From: Chitinophagales bacterium
GTDB taxonomy: Bacteria; Bacteroidota; Bacteroidia; Chitinophagales; UBA2359
Reading direction: 5' to 3'
Assembly: GCA_016787295.1 (NCBI GenBank)
Contig: JAEUUX010000269.1
Coordinates: 1 to 35,149 of the forward strand
Length of the DNA stretch: 35,149 nt
The notes beneath the pieces are model-generated. The model saw nothing but the letters and a program-made list of their open reading frames with translations. It had not been told where the DNA came from and made no database searches. The position numbers and the translations under genes are program-made. This document shows, piece by piece, positions 1 through 8,703 of this stretch (position 1 is the stretch's first letter; the number at the start of each line of letters is the position of its first letter).

Positions 1-48
1 GTGCGTGACATCGTCTATTGTCAAATCCGAAAAGTATTTTCAATTCGG
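1..48 (-). repeat. Dispersed 48-nt repeat, copy A (cut by window edge)
   Basis: The reverse complement of these 48 bases matches 24823-24870 at 45 of 48 positions, with three substitutions and no gaps. The copy starts at the first base of the window, so its full length is unknown. It lies beyond the 3' end of the minus-strand gene at 170-487. Function is unknown. A decayed mobile element end or an intergenic repeat family are both possible. Confidence 0.8.
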
Positions 49-64
49 TATAATGCTGTTGGGC

Positions 65-141
65 GTTTATTTTTGCGTAGTGTAGGGTTTAAACCCTAGC
101 TTACGGAGAAACGTTAACGACAAGATTAAACTGAAAGACTA
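65..141 (+). repeat. Dispersed palindromic repeat, copy A
   Basis: This stretch of about 77 nt aligns along its whole length with the reverse complement of 9829-9903, with scattered substitutions and a 2-nt indel. The core is an imperfect palindrome centred on GTTTAAAC. The flank on one side (acgacaagattaaa and ctgaaagact) is conserved too, so the unit is more than a hairpin. It sits just downstream of the stop codon of the 170-487 gene and could also help terminate that transcript. Confidence 0.75.
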
Positions 142-169
142 TTCAGCATAAAACAGAAAGGTATTGCCA

Positions 170-487
170 TTATTGTTTGATTTGGTCGATGGTTTCTTGC
201 ACTTTTTGGGTTTTTCTCCGCAAAAAATAAGGAACTAACAGTATCAAACCCAAAGACCCTATTGCCAAAGGAACAGTTATCCAAAGTGTCATGCGCATCC
301 AATAATAGTCCCAGAAATAGTAGTAAACGCCCGCTAATAAAGTGTTGCGCACTAACCAATAAGTGAGTTTTCTGCGTTGATATGCCGGAGATAGCACCGA
401 TGTTTGCTTTATTTGTTCCGGTTCTCGCTGCAAACTATCGGGCGAAGCGGAGTCGGGTGAGTGGGTTTGGTGTTTTTGCTTTTTCAT
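170..487 (-). CDS. Small two-TM membrane protein of unknown function
   Basis: A 105-residue protein. The first 40 or so residues are hydrophilic and rich in Lys, Gln, Ser and Pro. Two hydrophobic segments follow, at about residues 44-64 (aromatic-rich, around the motif YYYFWDYYW) and 68-90, and then a short charged tail ending in TIDQIKQ. The pattern fits a small inner-membrane protein with both ends on the same side. The ATG lies 17 nt downstream of the M1 peptidase stop on the same strand, so the two are probably co-transcribed. I do not recognise the family. The tight linkage is the only hint that it may act with the peptidase. Confidence 0.6.
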   Translation of the reverse strand: MKKQKHQTHSPDSASPDSLQREPEQIKQTSVLSPAYQRRKLTYWLVRNTLLAGVYYYFWDYYWMRMTLWITVPLAIGSLGLILLVPYFLRRKTQKVQETIDQIKQ

Positions 488-504
488 AAACAGTTGTGTT
501 TTTT

Positions 505-2172
505 TTATGGGTTAAGCAGATAGTATGCTTTATTGGTATTGCAGTCAAAAGTCGGGGATTTTTTGGCATCGACAACAATGCTTTGCCACGTATTGTTTGG
601 TACAATTTTTTGGGTTTTGCCATTGATATTCGCCTCTATGGGTAGGTTAAAATCGTCGTTGGCGTTCTCCCAATGGTAGCTAATTTTCCATCGTTTTTTG
701 TTTATTTGGGTTGTTTCGGTGCGCAAAATAGGCGGTTGTGCTTTTTCTAAGTATTGACGGAAAAAAGGTGTATAATTTTGCCCTGTTCGTTCATTGATGT
801 AGTCAATAACAGCCTTCGAGGTGGTTGTTTGCATTGCAAAACGCTGATTAATGCCTTTTAAGATGCTAAACCACAAGTTGTCGTCACCGATTTGATGACG
901 TAGGGTGTTCAAAATCAATGCTCCTTTGCCATACATATCGCCACTGCCTTCGTGATTAACATCATAATCGCCAATAATAGGACGGTCATTATCCACTCCG
1001 CCTTGGTAGCCATTGACATAACGCTGCGCCGCCTCTTCGCCAAACATACACTCCACATACAAAGACTCCGAATAGGTACAAAAACTTTCATGCACCCACA
1101 TATCTGCAATATCTTTGGTAGTGACATTGTTTCCCCACCATTCATGCCCTGTTTCGTGGATAATGATGTAGTCAAATTGCTTGCCGATGCCTGTTCGGGT
1201 CAAATCCATGCCCAAGTAGCCATTCACAAAATTGTTGCCATATGCGATAGCCGTTTGATGTTCCATACCCAAATAAGGTGCTTCCACCAATTTGTAGCCG
1301 TCGCGCCAGAAAGGAAATCGTCCTAAGTATTTTTCAAAACATTGCAACATCGGTTTGACTTGTGCGAACTGTTTTTGGGCAGATTCGCGGTTATCGGACA
1401 ACACATAATAGTTCAAATCCAGAGAATCTTGCCCACTTATGTAATGGTCTTGCAGCAAAACAAAGTCACCCACATAAAAAGAGATAGCATAGTTGTTGAT
1501 GGGATAATGCGTTTGCCACGTATAGCGCATATTGCCTTTATCGGTTTTTTTGTTCATCAAGCGTCCATTGCTCACGCACACCAAATCGGACGGAACAGCA
1601 CAACTAAAACGCATACTATCGGGTTCGTCACTCTGGTGGTCTTTGTTAGGAAACCAAATGCTCGCTCCAATGCCCTGACAAGCCACACTTATAAAGTCCT
1701 TGCCATTGCTGTCTTTTTTCCAAACAAAACCGCCGTCCCAAGGCGCTCTTTTGGCAATGGTCGGGCTACCATGATAGTAACAACGAAGCGTTTGGTGCTT
1801 ATCTGAAGGCAAAATGGGCGGAATGGTCACAAAAACGGCATTGTGTTCGCGCGCATAGGCACATTTTTGACCGTTCCAAACGAGGCTGTCTATATCCAAA
1901 TTGGCAAACAAATCGATTTGAATGCGTTTTGAGGGCTGTAATAAACGAAAATGAATATCGTTATAGCCTTCGATGGTCTTATCCAATACATCGAGAGTCA
2001 GATGTAGGTCATAAAAAGTCACGTCATAACAACTTCTTTCTGGATAAAGAAAACCACGCAAAGAGTCGGCACGTGTGTATTGTTCTTTGCTGCCAAAAAG
2101 CATAGTTTCGTTTTGTGCCAGCAAGCGAACAACGCTCAAAAAGCAAAAAACGGCAATAATCAGGTGTTTCAT
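505..2172 (-). CDS. M1-family zinc metallopeptidase (aminopeptidase N-like), secreted
   Basis: A 555-residue gluzincin of peptidase family M1. Such enzymes remove N-terminal amino acids from peptides using one catalytic zinc. Residues 1-20 form a clear signal peptide (hydrophobic core ending LLAQ), so the enzyme is exported. The beta-sandwich N-terminal domain fills roughly residues 40-230. The substrate-recognition loop appears as GMEHQ near residue 303, where classic M1 enzymes have GAMEN. The zinc site is HETGH at 339-343 with the third ligand E362 in WVHESF, giving the standard HExxH-18-E spacing. At 555 residues it lacks the long helical C-terminal domain of E. coli PepN, as many short Bacteroidota M1 proteins do. 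All catalytic residues I can identify are present. It heads a likely two-gene unit with the small membrane protein downstream. Confidence 0.92.
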   Translation of the reverse strand: MKHLIIAVFCFLSVVRLLAQNETMLFGSKEQYTRADSLRGFLYPERSCYDVTFYDLHLTLDVLDKTIEGYNDIHFRLLQPSKRIQIDLFANLDIDSLVWNGQKCAYAREHNAVFVTIPPILPSDKHQTLRCYYHGSPTIAKRAPWDGGFVWKKDSNGKDFISVACQGIGASIWFPNKDHQSDEPDSMRFSCAVPSDLVCVSNGRLMNKKTDKGNMRYTWQTHYPINNYAISFYVGDFVLLQDHYISGQDSLDLNYYVLSDNRESAQKQFAQVKPMLQCFEKYLGRFPFWRDGYKLVEAPYLGMEHQTAIAYGNNFVNGYLGMDLTRTGIGKQFDYIIIHETGHEWWGNNVTTKDIADMWVHESFCTYSESLYVECMFGEEAAQRYVNGYQGGVDNDRPIIGDYDVNHEGSGDMYGKGALILNTLRHQIGDDNLWFSILKGINQRFAMQTTTSKAVIDYINERTGQNYTPFFRQYLEKAQPPILRTETTQINKKRWKISYHWENANDDFNLPIEANINGKTQKIVPNNTWQSIVVDAKKSPTFDCNTNKAYYLLNP

Positions 2173-2233
2173 AGATAATTTTTTAGGTGGTAAAACATGA
2201 AAAGAGTTTGAAAGTTAGATAAGGCTGTAATTA

Positions 2234-2272
2234 AATGGTGTAATGCCCCAACGATTGGCACATTACACCATT
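2234..2272 (-). terminator. Hairpin between the 2363-3250 gene and the M1 gene
   Basis: Two perfect 12-bp arms (2234-2245 and 2261-2272) surround a 15-nt loop. The hairpin lies downstream of the stop of the minus-strand gene at 2363-3250 and upstream of the M1 start at 2172. On the minus strand it is followed by an AT-rich stretch but no long T run, so termination is likely but not proven. Confidence 0.6.
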
Positions 2273-2362
2273 ATTTGTTTGTTTTTGTGTTTGAAAGCGT
2301 ATTCTGTTGTTGCGCCCACAAAAGTTAATGATTGGCTAATAGATAAGAAGCACATTGTTTGT

Positions 2363-3250
2363 CTATTGCAACACCAATTCCAGAATATCGGCTTGTTCAA
2401 CCTCATTAATAATTGTTTTTCGTACAAAAACAGCTTTTTGCAACCACCCGCTCTCCAAATCCACTTCAAAAACATTCGAATCACTGGCTTCTACTTTGGG
2501 TAAGGCTATTTTTTCGGTGCTATTTTGGTTGGCTTCGCTCGTCCATGCCTGCAAAATAGGAGATAATTTGCTTTGGTCTAACTGTTGTTCGATAATTACT
2601 TTTGCCCACTTTTTGGCGGTATCTATTTTTGACAAAGCTATTGTCACTGTGCCGGGAAAAGGTTCTTTTCCTCCCAATAGATTTGGGATTTTGGTGGGCG
2701 CTACAATAGGATTTTGTTGGTCATATTCCATACCGTAGGGCAAGTGCAACAAACGAATGTCTTTAATAAAAATCTCCTCCAAATAGTCTTTGGATAAACG
2801 TTTTTGGCGTTCTTCTTCGATGGCAGCCGCATTCTGTTCCGTTCTGGGTACTTTTTCTAAGGCAGCGACCAGTTTGTTGCTTACCTCGTCGGCGTTGACA
2901 ATTTGCCAAAAACTTCCCATTTCGTCTGTGCCATATCGCACCATTAAACTATCGGGAATATCATTGAGGTTGCCATTGCTTGCGTTGCTAAAATTGGTAT
3001 ACAGTGCATCGATGGCATAATGGTCTTCGGCAGCTTTGACCACCGTTAGGCGCAAATTATAACGGGCATCGTCCAAAAAGTTTTTTTGTCCGTTGATGCT
3101 TTTGTATTGTTGTCGTTTGACATGGTAGGTTTTTTGTTCCCACTGTCTAAAATAGCTCACAACGGTTGTGCTATGGTCTGTAAATTGGTTTTGCGCCCAC
3201 AAAGAAGCAGCAAAAAATAGCCCACAAAGGCTCAAAACGATTGATTTCAT
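2363..3250 (-). CDS. Secreted protein of unknown function
   Basis: A 295-residue protein with a signal peptide (residues 1-19, ending SLWAQ). The mature part is mixed alpha/beta with no cysteines that suggest a fold and no catalytic motif I recognise. A GGKEPFPGTV segment near residue 195 is followed by a stretch of alternating hydrophobic residues (TVTIALSKID, AKVIIEQQLD) that reads like beta strands. The general shape (signal, a 'misc. phenotype' segment around KRQQYKSINGQ, a late strand-rich half) recalls uncharacterised Bacteroidota DUF families such as DUF6263. I cannot confirm that by eye. The start lies 66 nt after the recQ stop on the same strand, so read-through from recQ is possible. 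Confidence 0.65.
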   Translation of the reverse strand: MKSIVLSLCGLFFAASLWAQNQFTDHSTTVVSYFRQWEQKTYHVKRQQYKSINGQKNFLDDARYNLRLTVVKAAEDHYAIDALYTNFSNASNGNLNDIPDSLMVRYGTDEMGSFWQIVNADEVSNKLVAALEKVPRTEQNAAAIEEERQKRLSKDYLEEIFIKDIRLLHLPYGMEYDQQNPIVAPTKIPNLLGGKEPFPGTVTIALSKIDTAKKWAKVIIEQQLDQSKLSPILQAWTSEANQNSTEKIALPKVEASDSNVFEVDLESGWLQKAVFVRKTIINEVEQADILELVLQ

Positions 3251-3316
3251 GTATGGGGATTTATGTTTTTTGCATTATTGCAGAAAAATAAAAACAAAAA
3301 ACGTGCTAAAAATGTT

Positions 3317-5227
3317 TTAGGTTGCAATTTCTATTTGACCTGCTTGGTTTTGGTGTAAAATATTTTCATCGGTCAATTCGCGTATCATTTGCAACAAAGA
3401 TTCGGCGGAATAGTGTTTGATTTTTGCTACAATTTCATTAGCCGTACAAGGCTGTTGCGCCACAATAGCAAGAATGTGTTGTCGCAATTGTGTGTTATAG
3501 TTTTGTTGTTGTAGTTGTTGTTTTTTTTGTGCGAGGCAATAATCACAAATCCCACAATTTGGTGCATCGTTTTCGTTAAAATAGCGCACCAATACCACCG
3601 AACGGCAGGTTTTTTGGTCTGTGATATAGTCTTCAACGGCATGAAGGTTGTTTTTTTGGACGTTTTTCCTAAACTGCAAACGTTCTTGGTCAATCCAGAG
3701 TGTTTCGGCGGCTTGTCGGGCTTGTATAAAAGTGAGGCTTGGCTCGTTTATGGCGGGCAAATAACTTAGCGCGTCCATTTTTTGTAGATATAACAAAGCA
3801 TTTCGGACTTCTTCGACCGTTGTGTGGAGGGAACGGGCAATGTTGGCTTCACTAATAGGAATATGGTCTTCAAAAATACCTTCGTAGTTTCGCAACAATG
3901 TTTTGATATAGGGTTCTAATCGGCGGTGCGCCACCTCGATACGATAAACGGTTTCGCGGTCAGCCCTTAGCCATACGCGCGACTGTTCATTAAAGGCTTC
4001 GCACAACTGAATATAGCCGTTTTCCTCCAAAATTTGCAAACTATATTGTGTTTCGAGGGCATTGAGTTGGTATTGTTTGCAAAAATCACCCAAATCAAAG
4101 GAAAAAGTCTGCCCTTCTCCTGCCCCAATAGCCATACGGAAATAATTGCCCAAGGCATGATACACATTGCGCACTTTGTCGAGCGGGGGGAAACGTCTTT
4201 CCAACTGTTGATACATGCTTTCGAGGTCTCCTGCTTGTGTTAGCAATACGGCGTAGGCTTTTTTTTCGTCGCGCCCTGCCCTTCCTGCTTCTTGGTAATA
4301 TGCCTCCAAACTTTCGGCAGGAGCATAGTGGATAACGAGGCGCACATCGGGTTTGTCTATACCCATGCCAAAAGCGTTGGTACAAACCATGACTCTTGTT
4401 TGGTTGTTAATCCATTCTTCTTGTTTTCGGGTGCGTGTTTTGGTGTCTAATCCTGCATGATAAAAATCGGCATTAATTTTTTGTTGTTTCAAATAGGTAG
4501 CCAATTCTACTGTGAGCAAGCGATTTCGGGCATATACAATTGCTGTGCCGTCGACGCGCTGCAAAATGGTGGCGATTCGTTGTTCTTTGTTCGATTCCTC
4601 AAAAACAGAATAAGACAAGTTGGCACGCGTAAAGCTCTTCTGAAAGACTTGGTGGTTTTTGGAGAACTGTAGGCGTTGGACGATGTCGGCTTTTACGCGT
4701 TCGGTGGCGGTGGCGGTGAGTGCCAATATAGGAATGCCCTGCAATTGCGGTCTAATTTCGGCAATATCTAAATAAGGCGGACGGAAATCATAGCCCCATT
4801 GCGATATGCAATGTGCTTCGTCGATGGCGAGCAGGCAAATGTGCATTCGTTGCAGTTGGTCTCTGAACGTTTGTGTTTTGAGGCGTTCGGGCGAAACATA
4901 GAGAAATTTTAGCTTGCCTTTGACGGCATTGTTCAGTATTCTATCTGTCTCAAGGTTTGTCATGCCTGTATAGATAGCTTCGGCAGGAATGTTGCGTTTT
5001 TTGAGGTTGTATACTTGGTCTTTCATCAAGGCAATCAAAGGCGAAATAACCAAACACATGCCCACATGATACAAAGCTGGCACTTGAAAACAAATAGATT
5101 TGCCGCCACCCGTTGGCAAAAGCGCCAATGTATCCCTTCCGTCCAAAACAGAACGAATAATATCCTCCTGCAAAGAGCGAAATTGGTCGTAGTTCCAATA
5201 GTTTTTTAAGATGTCGTGAATAGTCAT
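3317..5227 (-). CDS. recQ: ATP-dependent DNA helicase, RecQ family
   Basis: A 636-residue superfamily 2 helicase that unwinds DNA 3' to 5' in recombination and repair. The Q-motif region is FRSLQEDIIRSVL, near residue 20. Walker A is LPTGGGKS near residue 40. Walker B is DEAHC, followed by ISQWGYDFRPPY, the aromatic-rich loop typical of RecQ. Motif VI is QEAGRAGRDE. The zinc module is partly visible as C-R-S ... NCGICDYC near residues 525-550. The last 60 or so residues look like a winged-helix segment (TANEIVAKI ... LIRELTDENIL), and I see no clear HRDC domain. Bacteroidota often carry two RecQ proteins, and this matches the shorter type. A TATCTTTG promoter element lies 45 nt upstream of the ATG. 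Confidence 0.95.
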   Translation of the reverse strand: MTIHDILKNYWNYDQFRSLQEDIIRSVLDGRDTLALLPTGGGKSICFQVPALYHVGMCLVISPLIALMKDQVYNLKKRNIPAEAIYTGMTNLETDRILNNAVKGKLKFLYVSPERLKTQTFRDQLQRMHICLLAIDEAHCISQWGYDFRPPYLDIAEIRPQLQGIPILALTATATERVKADIVQRLQFSKNHQVFQKSFTRANLSYSVFEESNKEQRIATILQRVDGTAIVYARNRLLTVELATYLKQQKINADFYHAGLDTKTRTRKQEEWINNQTRVMVCTNAFGMGIDKPDVRLVIHYAPAESLEAYYQEAGRAGRDEKKAYAVLLTQAGDLESMYQQLERRFPPLDKVRNVYHALGNYFRMAIGAGEGQTFSFDLGDFCKQYQLNALETQYSLQILEENGYIQLCEAFNEQSRVWLRADRETVYRIEVAHRRLEPYIKTLLRNYEGIFEDHIPISEANIARSLHTTVEEVRNALLYLQKMDALSYLPAINEPSLTFIQARQAAETLWIDQERLQFRKNVQKNNLHAVEDYITDQKTCRSVVLVRYFNENDAPNCGICDYCLAQKKQQLQQQNYNTQLRQHILAIVAQQPCTANEIVAKIKHYSAESLLQMIRELTDENILHQNQAGQIEIAT

Positions 5228-5271
5228 TCCAAAATTGAGACGGTATTTTTTTAAAACGATTTTTTGAGGGA

Positions 5272-5279
5272 CAAAGATA
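5272..5279 (-). promoter_or_regulatory. Bacteroidota-type -7 element for recQ
   Basis: On the minus strand the sequence reads TATCTTTG, matching the TAnnTTTG -7 consensus of Bacteroidota sigma factors. It would start transcription about 35-40 nt before the recQ ATG. I see no convincing -33 TTG at the usual distance. Confidence 0.6.
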
Positions 5280-5459
5280 GTGTTTTTTTGACTTATTTTT
5301 GCTATATTTTGATAACGACATTAAAAAGTAGTTTTAGCTTGTGTTGTTCTAAAAAAATGACAAATGCATGGACAATCTGATAAGTACCTTATCAAGGCCT
5401 TATTTGTTATTATCCAAACAACCCAATTAGCTGACAATACTACCAGCTCAAAATAATAA

Positions 5460-5576
5460 AAACCCCGATGGGGTGACACATTCTACAAAACATGACATCA
5501 TTTCACCCCGTCGGGGTTTATGTCTTTTTTTGTTCCGTTTTTTTTGCTATAAACCTATCACCCTTTCAGGGTTTAT
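5460..5576. repeat. Cluster of three REP-like palindromes (TCACCC-N5-GGGTTTAT)
   Basis: Two 19-nt copies in plus orientation lie at 5503-5521 (inner N5 cgtcg) and 5558-5576 (inner N5 tttca), each of the form TCACCC-N5-GGGTTTAT. A third, in minus orientation, starts at about 5460 and pairs with the copy at 5503-5518 (16-bp arms, one G/T mismatch). A fourth, with a 2-nt deletion, is at 33641-33659. The shared ends and variable centre suggest a dispersed palindromic repeat family. Confidence 0.7.
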
Positions 5577-5642
5577 TTAAATACTTTCTTATTGTTGCTA
5601 TTTTCAGAAATACCACTTAATAATGTCGCTATCAAATTGCGC

Positions 5643-5678
5643 AAAAAGGCAGCTACCCAATGTGGGATAACTGCCTTT
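5643..5678 (-). terminator. Terminator after the 5891-7105 gene
   Basis: On the minus strand the arms aaaggcag and ctgccttt, extended through a partly paired inner stem (ttatccca / tgggtagc), are followed directly by TTTTT at 5647-5643. This has the form of an intrinsic terminator for the upstream minus-strand gene, about 210 nt past its stop codon. Confidence 0.65.
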
Positions 5679-5890
5679 AGGTGGGAAGGGAATTAAAGAA
5701 TAGTCTTATTAGGGACTGTCAACAAAAACTTGTTTAACCATTTTCTGTTGAATATAATAGCCATAACGAACAAAAATGGTTCGTCCAAACATGCCAACAT
5801 GACAATTTCTGTTCATTTAGTTGTAATGTTTGGCGTACTTTTATGAAACACTTGTACTTGCCAAATCGTGGGAGCGGTTGCGGTTGTGGT

Positions 5891-7105
5891 CTAAAATTCT
5901 TCGGCAAACTTGAGCAACCAAGCATTTTTTTCACCTTCTATTTCACCACACGGAGCAATGCCTTTGTTGGCATCTGCACACAGGACGAGTTCGCCTGCTT
6001 GGTTACGTGTGGCAGCGGTTATTTTATTAATGTTGTGGTCGGCAAACAATTTTGTCCACACTTCATTGCCATTGCTTGCAAGGTAGGACACCATAAACAT
6101 TGACTCGTTGGTGGGTAGTGTGACGTTGGAGACCACTTGCAAATGTTTGTTAGCCGTCTCTTGCACCGCAACAGCGGCTTCGTAAGCAGAAGCATCGATG
6201 TATTTTTCGAGTAATGTTGTTCCATTGCGGTCGACTTTGAGCAACCAAGCATCGCCATCAAGGTGTTGTTGATAACTTGTACCCACCACCATCAAATTGT
6301 TATCACTACTAAGAATAGCCGCTTGGAAATTGTCCCAACGCAGTCCGCCATAAGTTTTGTTCCATTGCATATTGCCTTCATGGTCGGTTTTAACAAGCCA
6401 GCCATCCATGCTTTTTTCGTTGATCATTGTATTGCCCACCAAAAACAAGCCATCTGTTGTTTCGATAAGGCTTTTTGCCATATTGTAATTGCCATTATAG
6501 AAATTTTTCTCCCACAACAACTTACCCATAGCGTCAGTTTTGCATAGCCACAAACTTTGACGATATGTTTTTTTGTTTTCAGTAGATTTGGTGGCATCTT
6601 CCACCATTCGCATACCCAGAATGGCAAAACCGCCGTCTTTGGTGGCAATAATCGCCTGTCCTTCGTCGGTTTCGGGACCTCCAAAGGTTGCGTCCCATTG
6701 AAGTGTGCCTTGCGAATTGAGACAAAGCAACCATATATCACCTTTGCCACTGCCTTTTGAATGGGTAGTGCCAATGACCATCACATTGCCGTTGGAAAGT
6801 TCGATGGTATTATTTGCCACTTCGCGATCGGCATTGCCTAATTCATAGTCCCAAATAATATCTCCTTCGGTGTTGGTTTTATTAATCCAAACATTTTCGT
6901 TGTGTGCTTTTGATGGTTGATTGTTTATGCGATAACCTGCCATCAGATAGCCGCCATCGCGCGTATTTTGCAAAACATTGGGTAAAACATTAGCTTGTTC
7001 GCCATAATTTTTTTGCCATGCTAAGGTAATACTCCTTGCCTCTGGCTGTTCGAGCGAACACAATAAAAAACTTGTAAAAAGGTACAATATAAATGGATGT
7101 TTCAT
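5891..7105 (-). CDS. Secreted beta-propeller-like repeat protein
   Basis: A 404-residue protein with a signal peptide (first 20 or so residues, hydrophobic core ILYLFTSFLLCSL). The mature chain consists of repeats of about 50 residues with the pattern W-x-K-x-Y/F-G-G, then I-x-T-x-DGG-Y-x-x-x-G, then D-x-W-L-x-K-x-D-x-x-G-x-x-x-W. Examples are TRDGGYLMAG, TKDGGFAILG, DGWLVKTDHEGNMQW and DAWLLKVDRNG. This spacing is typical of secreted Bacteroidota blade-repeat proteins that often carry type IX or lipoprotein signals. Here the chain stops at AWLLKFAEEF, right after a blade, with no sorting domain, so export to the surface is not shown. There are no catalytic residues to point to. A role in surface or periplasmic binding is only an inference. 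Confidence 0.75.
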   Translation of the reverse strand: MKHPFILYLFTSFLLCSLEQPEARSITLAWQKNYGEQANVLPNVLQNTRDGGYLMAGYRINNQPSKAHNENVWINKTNTEGDIIWDYELGNADREVANNTIELSNGNVMVIGTTHSKGSGKGDIWLLCLNSQGTLQWDATFGGPETDEGQAIIATKDGGFAILGMRMVEDATKSTENKKTYRQSLWLCKTDAMGKLLWEKNFYNGNYNMAKSLIETTDGLFLVGNTMINEKSMDGWLVKTDHEGNMQWNKTYGGLRWDNFQAAILSSDNNLMVVGTSYQQHLDGDAWLLKVDRNGTTLLEKYIDASAYEAAVAVQETANKHLQVVSNVTLPTNESMFMVSYLASNGNEVWTKLFADHNINKITAATRNQAGELVLCADANKGIAPCGEIEGEKNAWLLKFAEEF

Positions 7106-7181
7106 GGCAAATCAGTATTAGGTTAGGAAATCGGGCTATTGCCGTGTTACATTATCAGCAGGTAGTTTGTTTAAGAGAAGG

Positions 7182-7189
7182 CAAAATTA
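7182..7189 (-). promoter_or_regulatory. Possible -7 element for the 5891-7105 gene
   Basis: The minus strand reads TAATTTTG, which fits TAnnTTTG, 77 nt upstream of the ATG. In AT-rich DNA such a match can arise by chance, and no -33 element is evident. Confidence 0.35.
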
Positions 7190-7476
7190 CTCTATTTTTG
7201 ACAATTTTGTGACTTTTTGTGCATAAAAAATAAAAAAATTTAACCTTATTGTCTTTTTTGGGGGCTGACACACTATAATTAAGCAACTTGTGCTACCACT
7301 ACATCGTTAAAAGTTTTTGTAACTCCTTGATTATCTGCCTATTACATAATAAAAAAAAGCTAACTTTTTGCAAATTATCTTGTTTCGTAGCTTGATGTGG
7401 TGTGTGATAGTTTTTTTTGCACCTCAGAAATAGCTTTTTAAACAATGGATATGCCTATTCTTTGTTGAACAATAGG

Positions 7477-7515
7477 CACAAAAAACACTGCATACCTTAA
7501 TGGTGCGCAGTGTTT
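7477..7515 (-). terminator. Terminator downstream of galE
   Basis: Perfect 9-bp arms (7483-7491 and 7507-7515; aaacactgc / gcagtgttt) hold an inner acc/ggt pairing. On the minus strand the stem runs directly into TTTTTT. It lies about 120 nt past the galE stop, leaving room for a 3' UTR. Confidence 0.75.
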
Positions 7516-7636
7516 GGGATGAGGTTAAAATGACTGATTATTTTCTGAAAATACTGGCTTCAGTGTGCAGTATTCCAATACTTTCTACCAAAGTCGGTTT
7601 GTGGTGTTGTGTATTTGCTTACAAAATAAGGGGTTT

Positions 7637-8677
7637 TTACCCAATAACAGGAAAATCGATGGGGTGTTCTTGCAAACGCAATTGCCATTGCCATGCTGTT
7701 CGCATCATGTCGTCGAGCTTGTATTGTGGTTGCCAACCCAAAACGTGGGTGGCTTTGTGGCGATTGGCATATATTTTTGCTACATCACCAGCTCGGCGGT
7801 CTACGATTTGGTAAGCTAATTTTTCGCCAGTGGCTCGTTCAAAAGCAGCAATGACTTCCAAAACCGTTGCTCCTTCACCCGACCCTAAGTTAAACACTTC
7901 GCAATAATTGCGCTGTATTTGGTGTTTGACGAGGTGTTGGAGTGCTAAGGTGTGTGCGTGTGCGATGTCCGAGACATGGATATAGTCCCGCAAACAAGTA
8001 CCGTCGCGGGTGTCGTAGTCGTTGCCAAAAACAGATAAGGCGGGTCGCAAACCAATAGCTGTTTGGGTGATGAAAGGCACTAAATTTTGTGGAATAGGCT
8101 GAATCTCACCAATTTTTGCAGACGGGTGCGCCCCAACAGGATTGAAATAACGCAACAATACGTTGGCATTGACTCCCAAACGGCTAAAATCGCTAATGAT
8201 TCGCTCGCCAATTTGTTTGGTCATGGCATACGGAGACTCGGCTAATGCCAAAGGTGTTTCTTCGGTCACAGGTAATGCGTCGGGATTGCCATACACAGAA
8301 CAAGAAGAGGAAAAAACATGGTAGGGAATGTCAAACTTTTGTATACATTTCAGCAAATTGAGTAAAGCCTGTAGGTTGTTGTGGTAGTATAGCAAGGGTT
8401 TGTCGACCGATTCTCCTACCCATTTATAGGCTGCAAAGTGAATAACGCCCACAATATTGGGATTTTGAACAAAAACTTGCTCCAAATCATCGAGCTGGCA
8501 CATATCTATGGGATAATGCGGCACTATTTTTCCTGTTATGGCAGTCACGCCCTCAAGGATTTCGGGCGTGGAACGGGAGTTGTTGTCTATTGAGATAACC
8601 TCAAACCCATGTTGTATTAGGTCGACAAGTGTGTGCGAACCAATGTAGCCACAAGCACCTGTTACAGCTATTTTCAT
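7637..8677 (-). CDS. galE: UDP-glucose 4-epimerase
   Basis: A 346-residue short-chain dehydrogenase-type enzyme that interconverts UDP-glucose and UDP-galactose with bound NAD, feeding galactose use and surface polysaccharide synthesis in the cytoplasm. The N-terminal Rossmann motif is GACGYIGSH at residues 7-15. The catalytic Ser region is FSSSCSVYG, and the Tyr/Lys pair is in SPYAMTKQIGE. RYFNPVGAHPS and a TCLRDYIHVSD segment are typical of GalE. I chose the ATG at 8677, which begins MKIAVTGACG. The frame stays open further upstream, but that sequence does not resemble GalE and overlaps a remnant of another frame. Length matches the family (about 340). Confidence 0.95.
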   Translation of the reverse strand: MKIAVTGACGYIGSHTLVDLIQHGFEVISIDNNSRSTPEILEGVTAITGKIVPHYPIDMCQLDDLEQVFVQNPNIVGVIHFAAYKWVGESVDKPLLYYHNNLQALLNLLKCIQKFDIPYHVFSSSCSVYGNPDALPVTEETPLALAESPYAMTKQIGERIISDFSRLGVNANVLLRYFNPVGAHPSAKIGEIQPIPQNLVPFITQTAIGLRPALSVFGNDYDTRDGTCLRDYIHVSDIAHAHTLALQHLVKHQIQRNYCEVFNLGSGEGATVLEVIAAFERATGEKLAYQIVDRRAGDVAKIYANRHKATHVLGWQPQYKLDDMMRTAWQWQLRLQEHPIDFPVIG

Positions 8678-8703
8678 GATTAATGGTTGATTAAAATCTT
8701 GTA

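Larger units (their letters stand above)
5228..5890. other. Spacer recQ / 5891 gene: hairpins and REP-like palindromes, no clear gene
   Basis: This 663-nt spacer holds the recQ promoter, a perfect 7-bp palindrome (TGATAAG-tac-CTTATCA, 5378-5394), three REP-like palindromes and a terminator hairpin. A 35-codon minus-strand frame (5709-5816, ATG to TAA) is open, but nothing supports its being a gene. Confidence 0.6.
7106..7636. other. Spacer galE / 5891 gene: terminator and hairpins
   Basis: The 531-nt spacer holds the likely promoter of the minus-strand 5891-7105 gene, a hairpin at 7452-7478 with 8-bp arms (tgcctatt / aataggca), the galE terminator at 7483-7515, and a further 7-bp hairpin at 7550-7574. 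I see no gene here. Confidence 0.6.

Noticed and set aside
5709-5816. Minus-strand 35-codon frame (ATG to TAA)
   Set aside because: Open and with a plausible start, but no similarity, promoter or RBS is visible, and frames of this length are common by chance.
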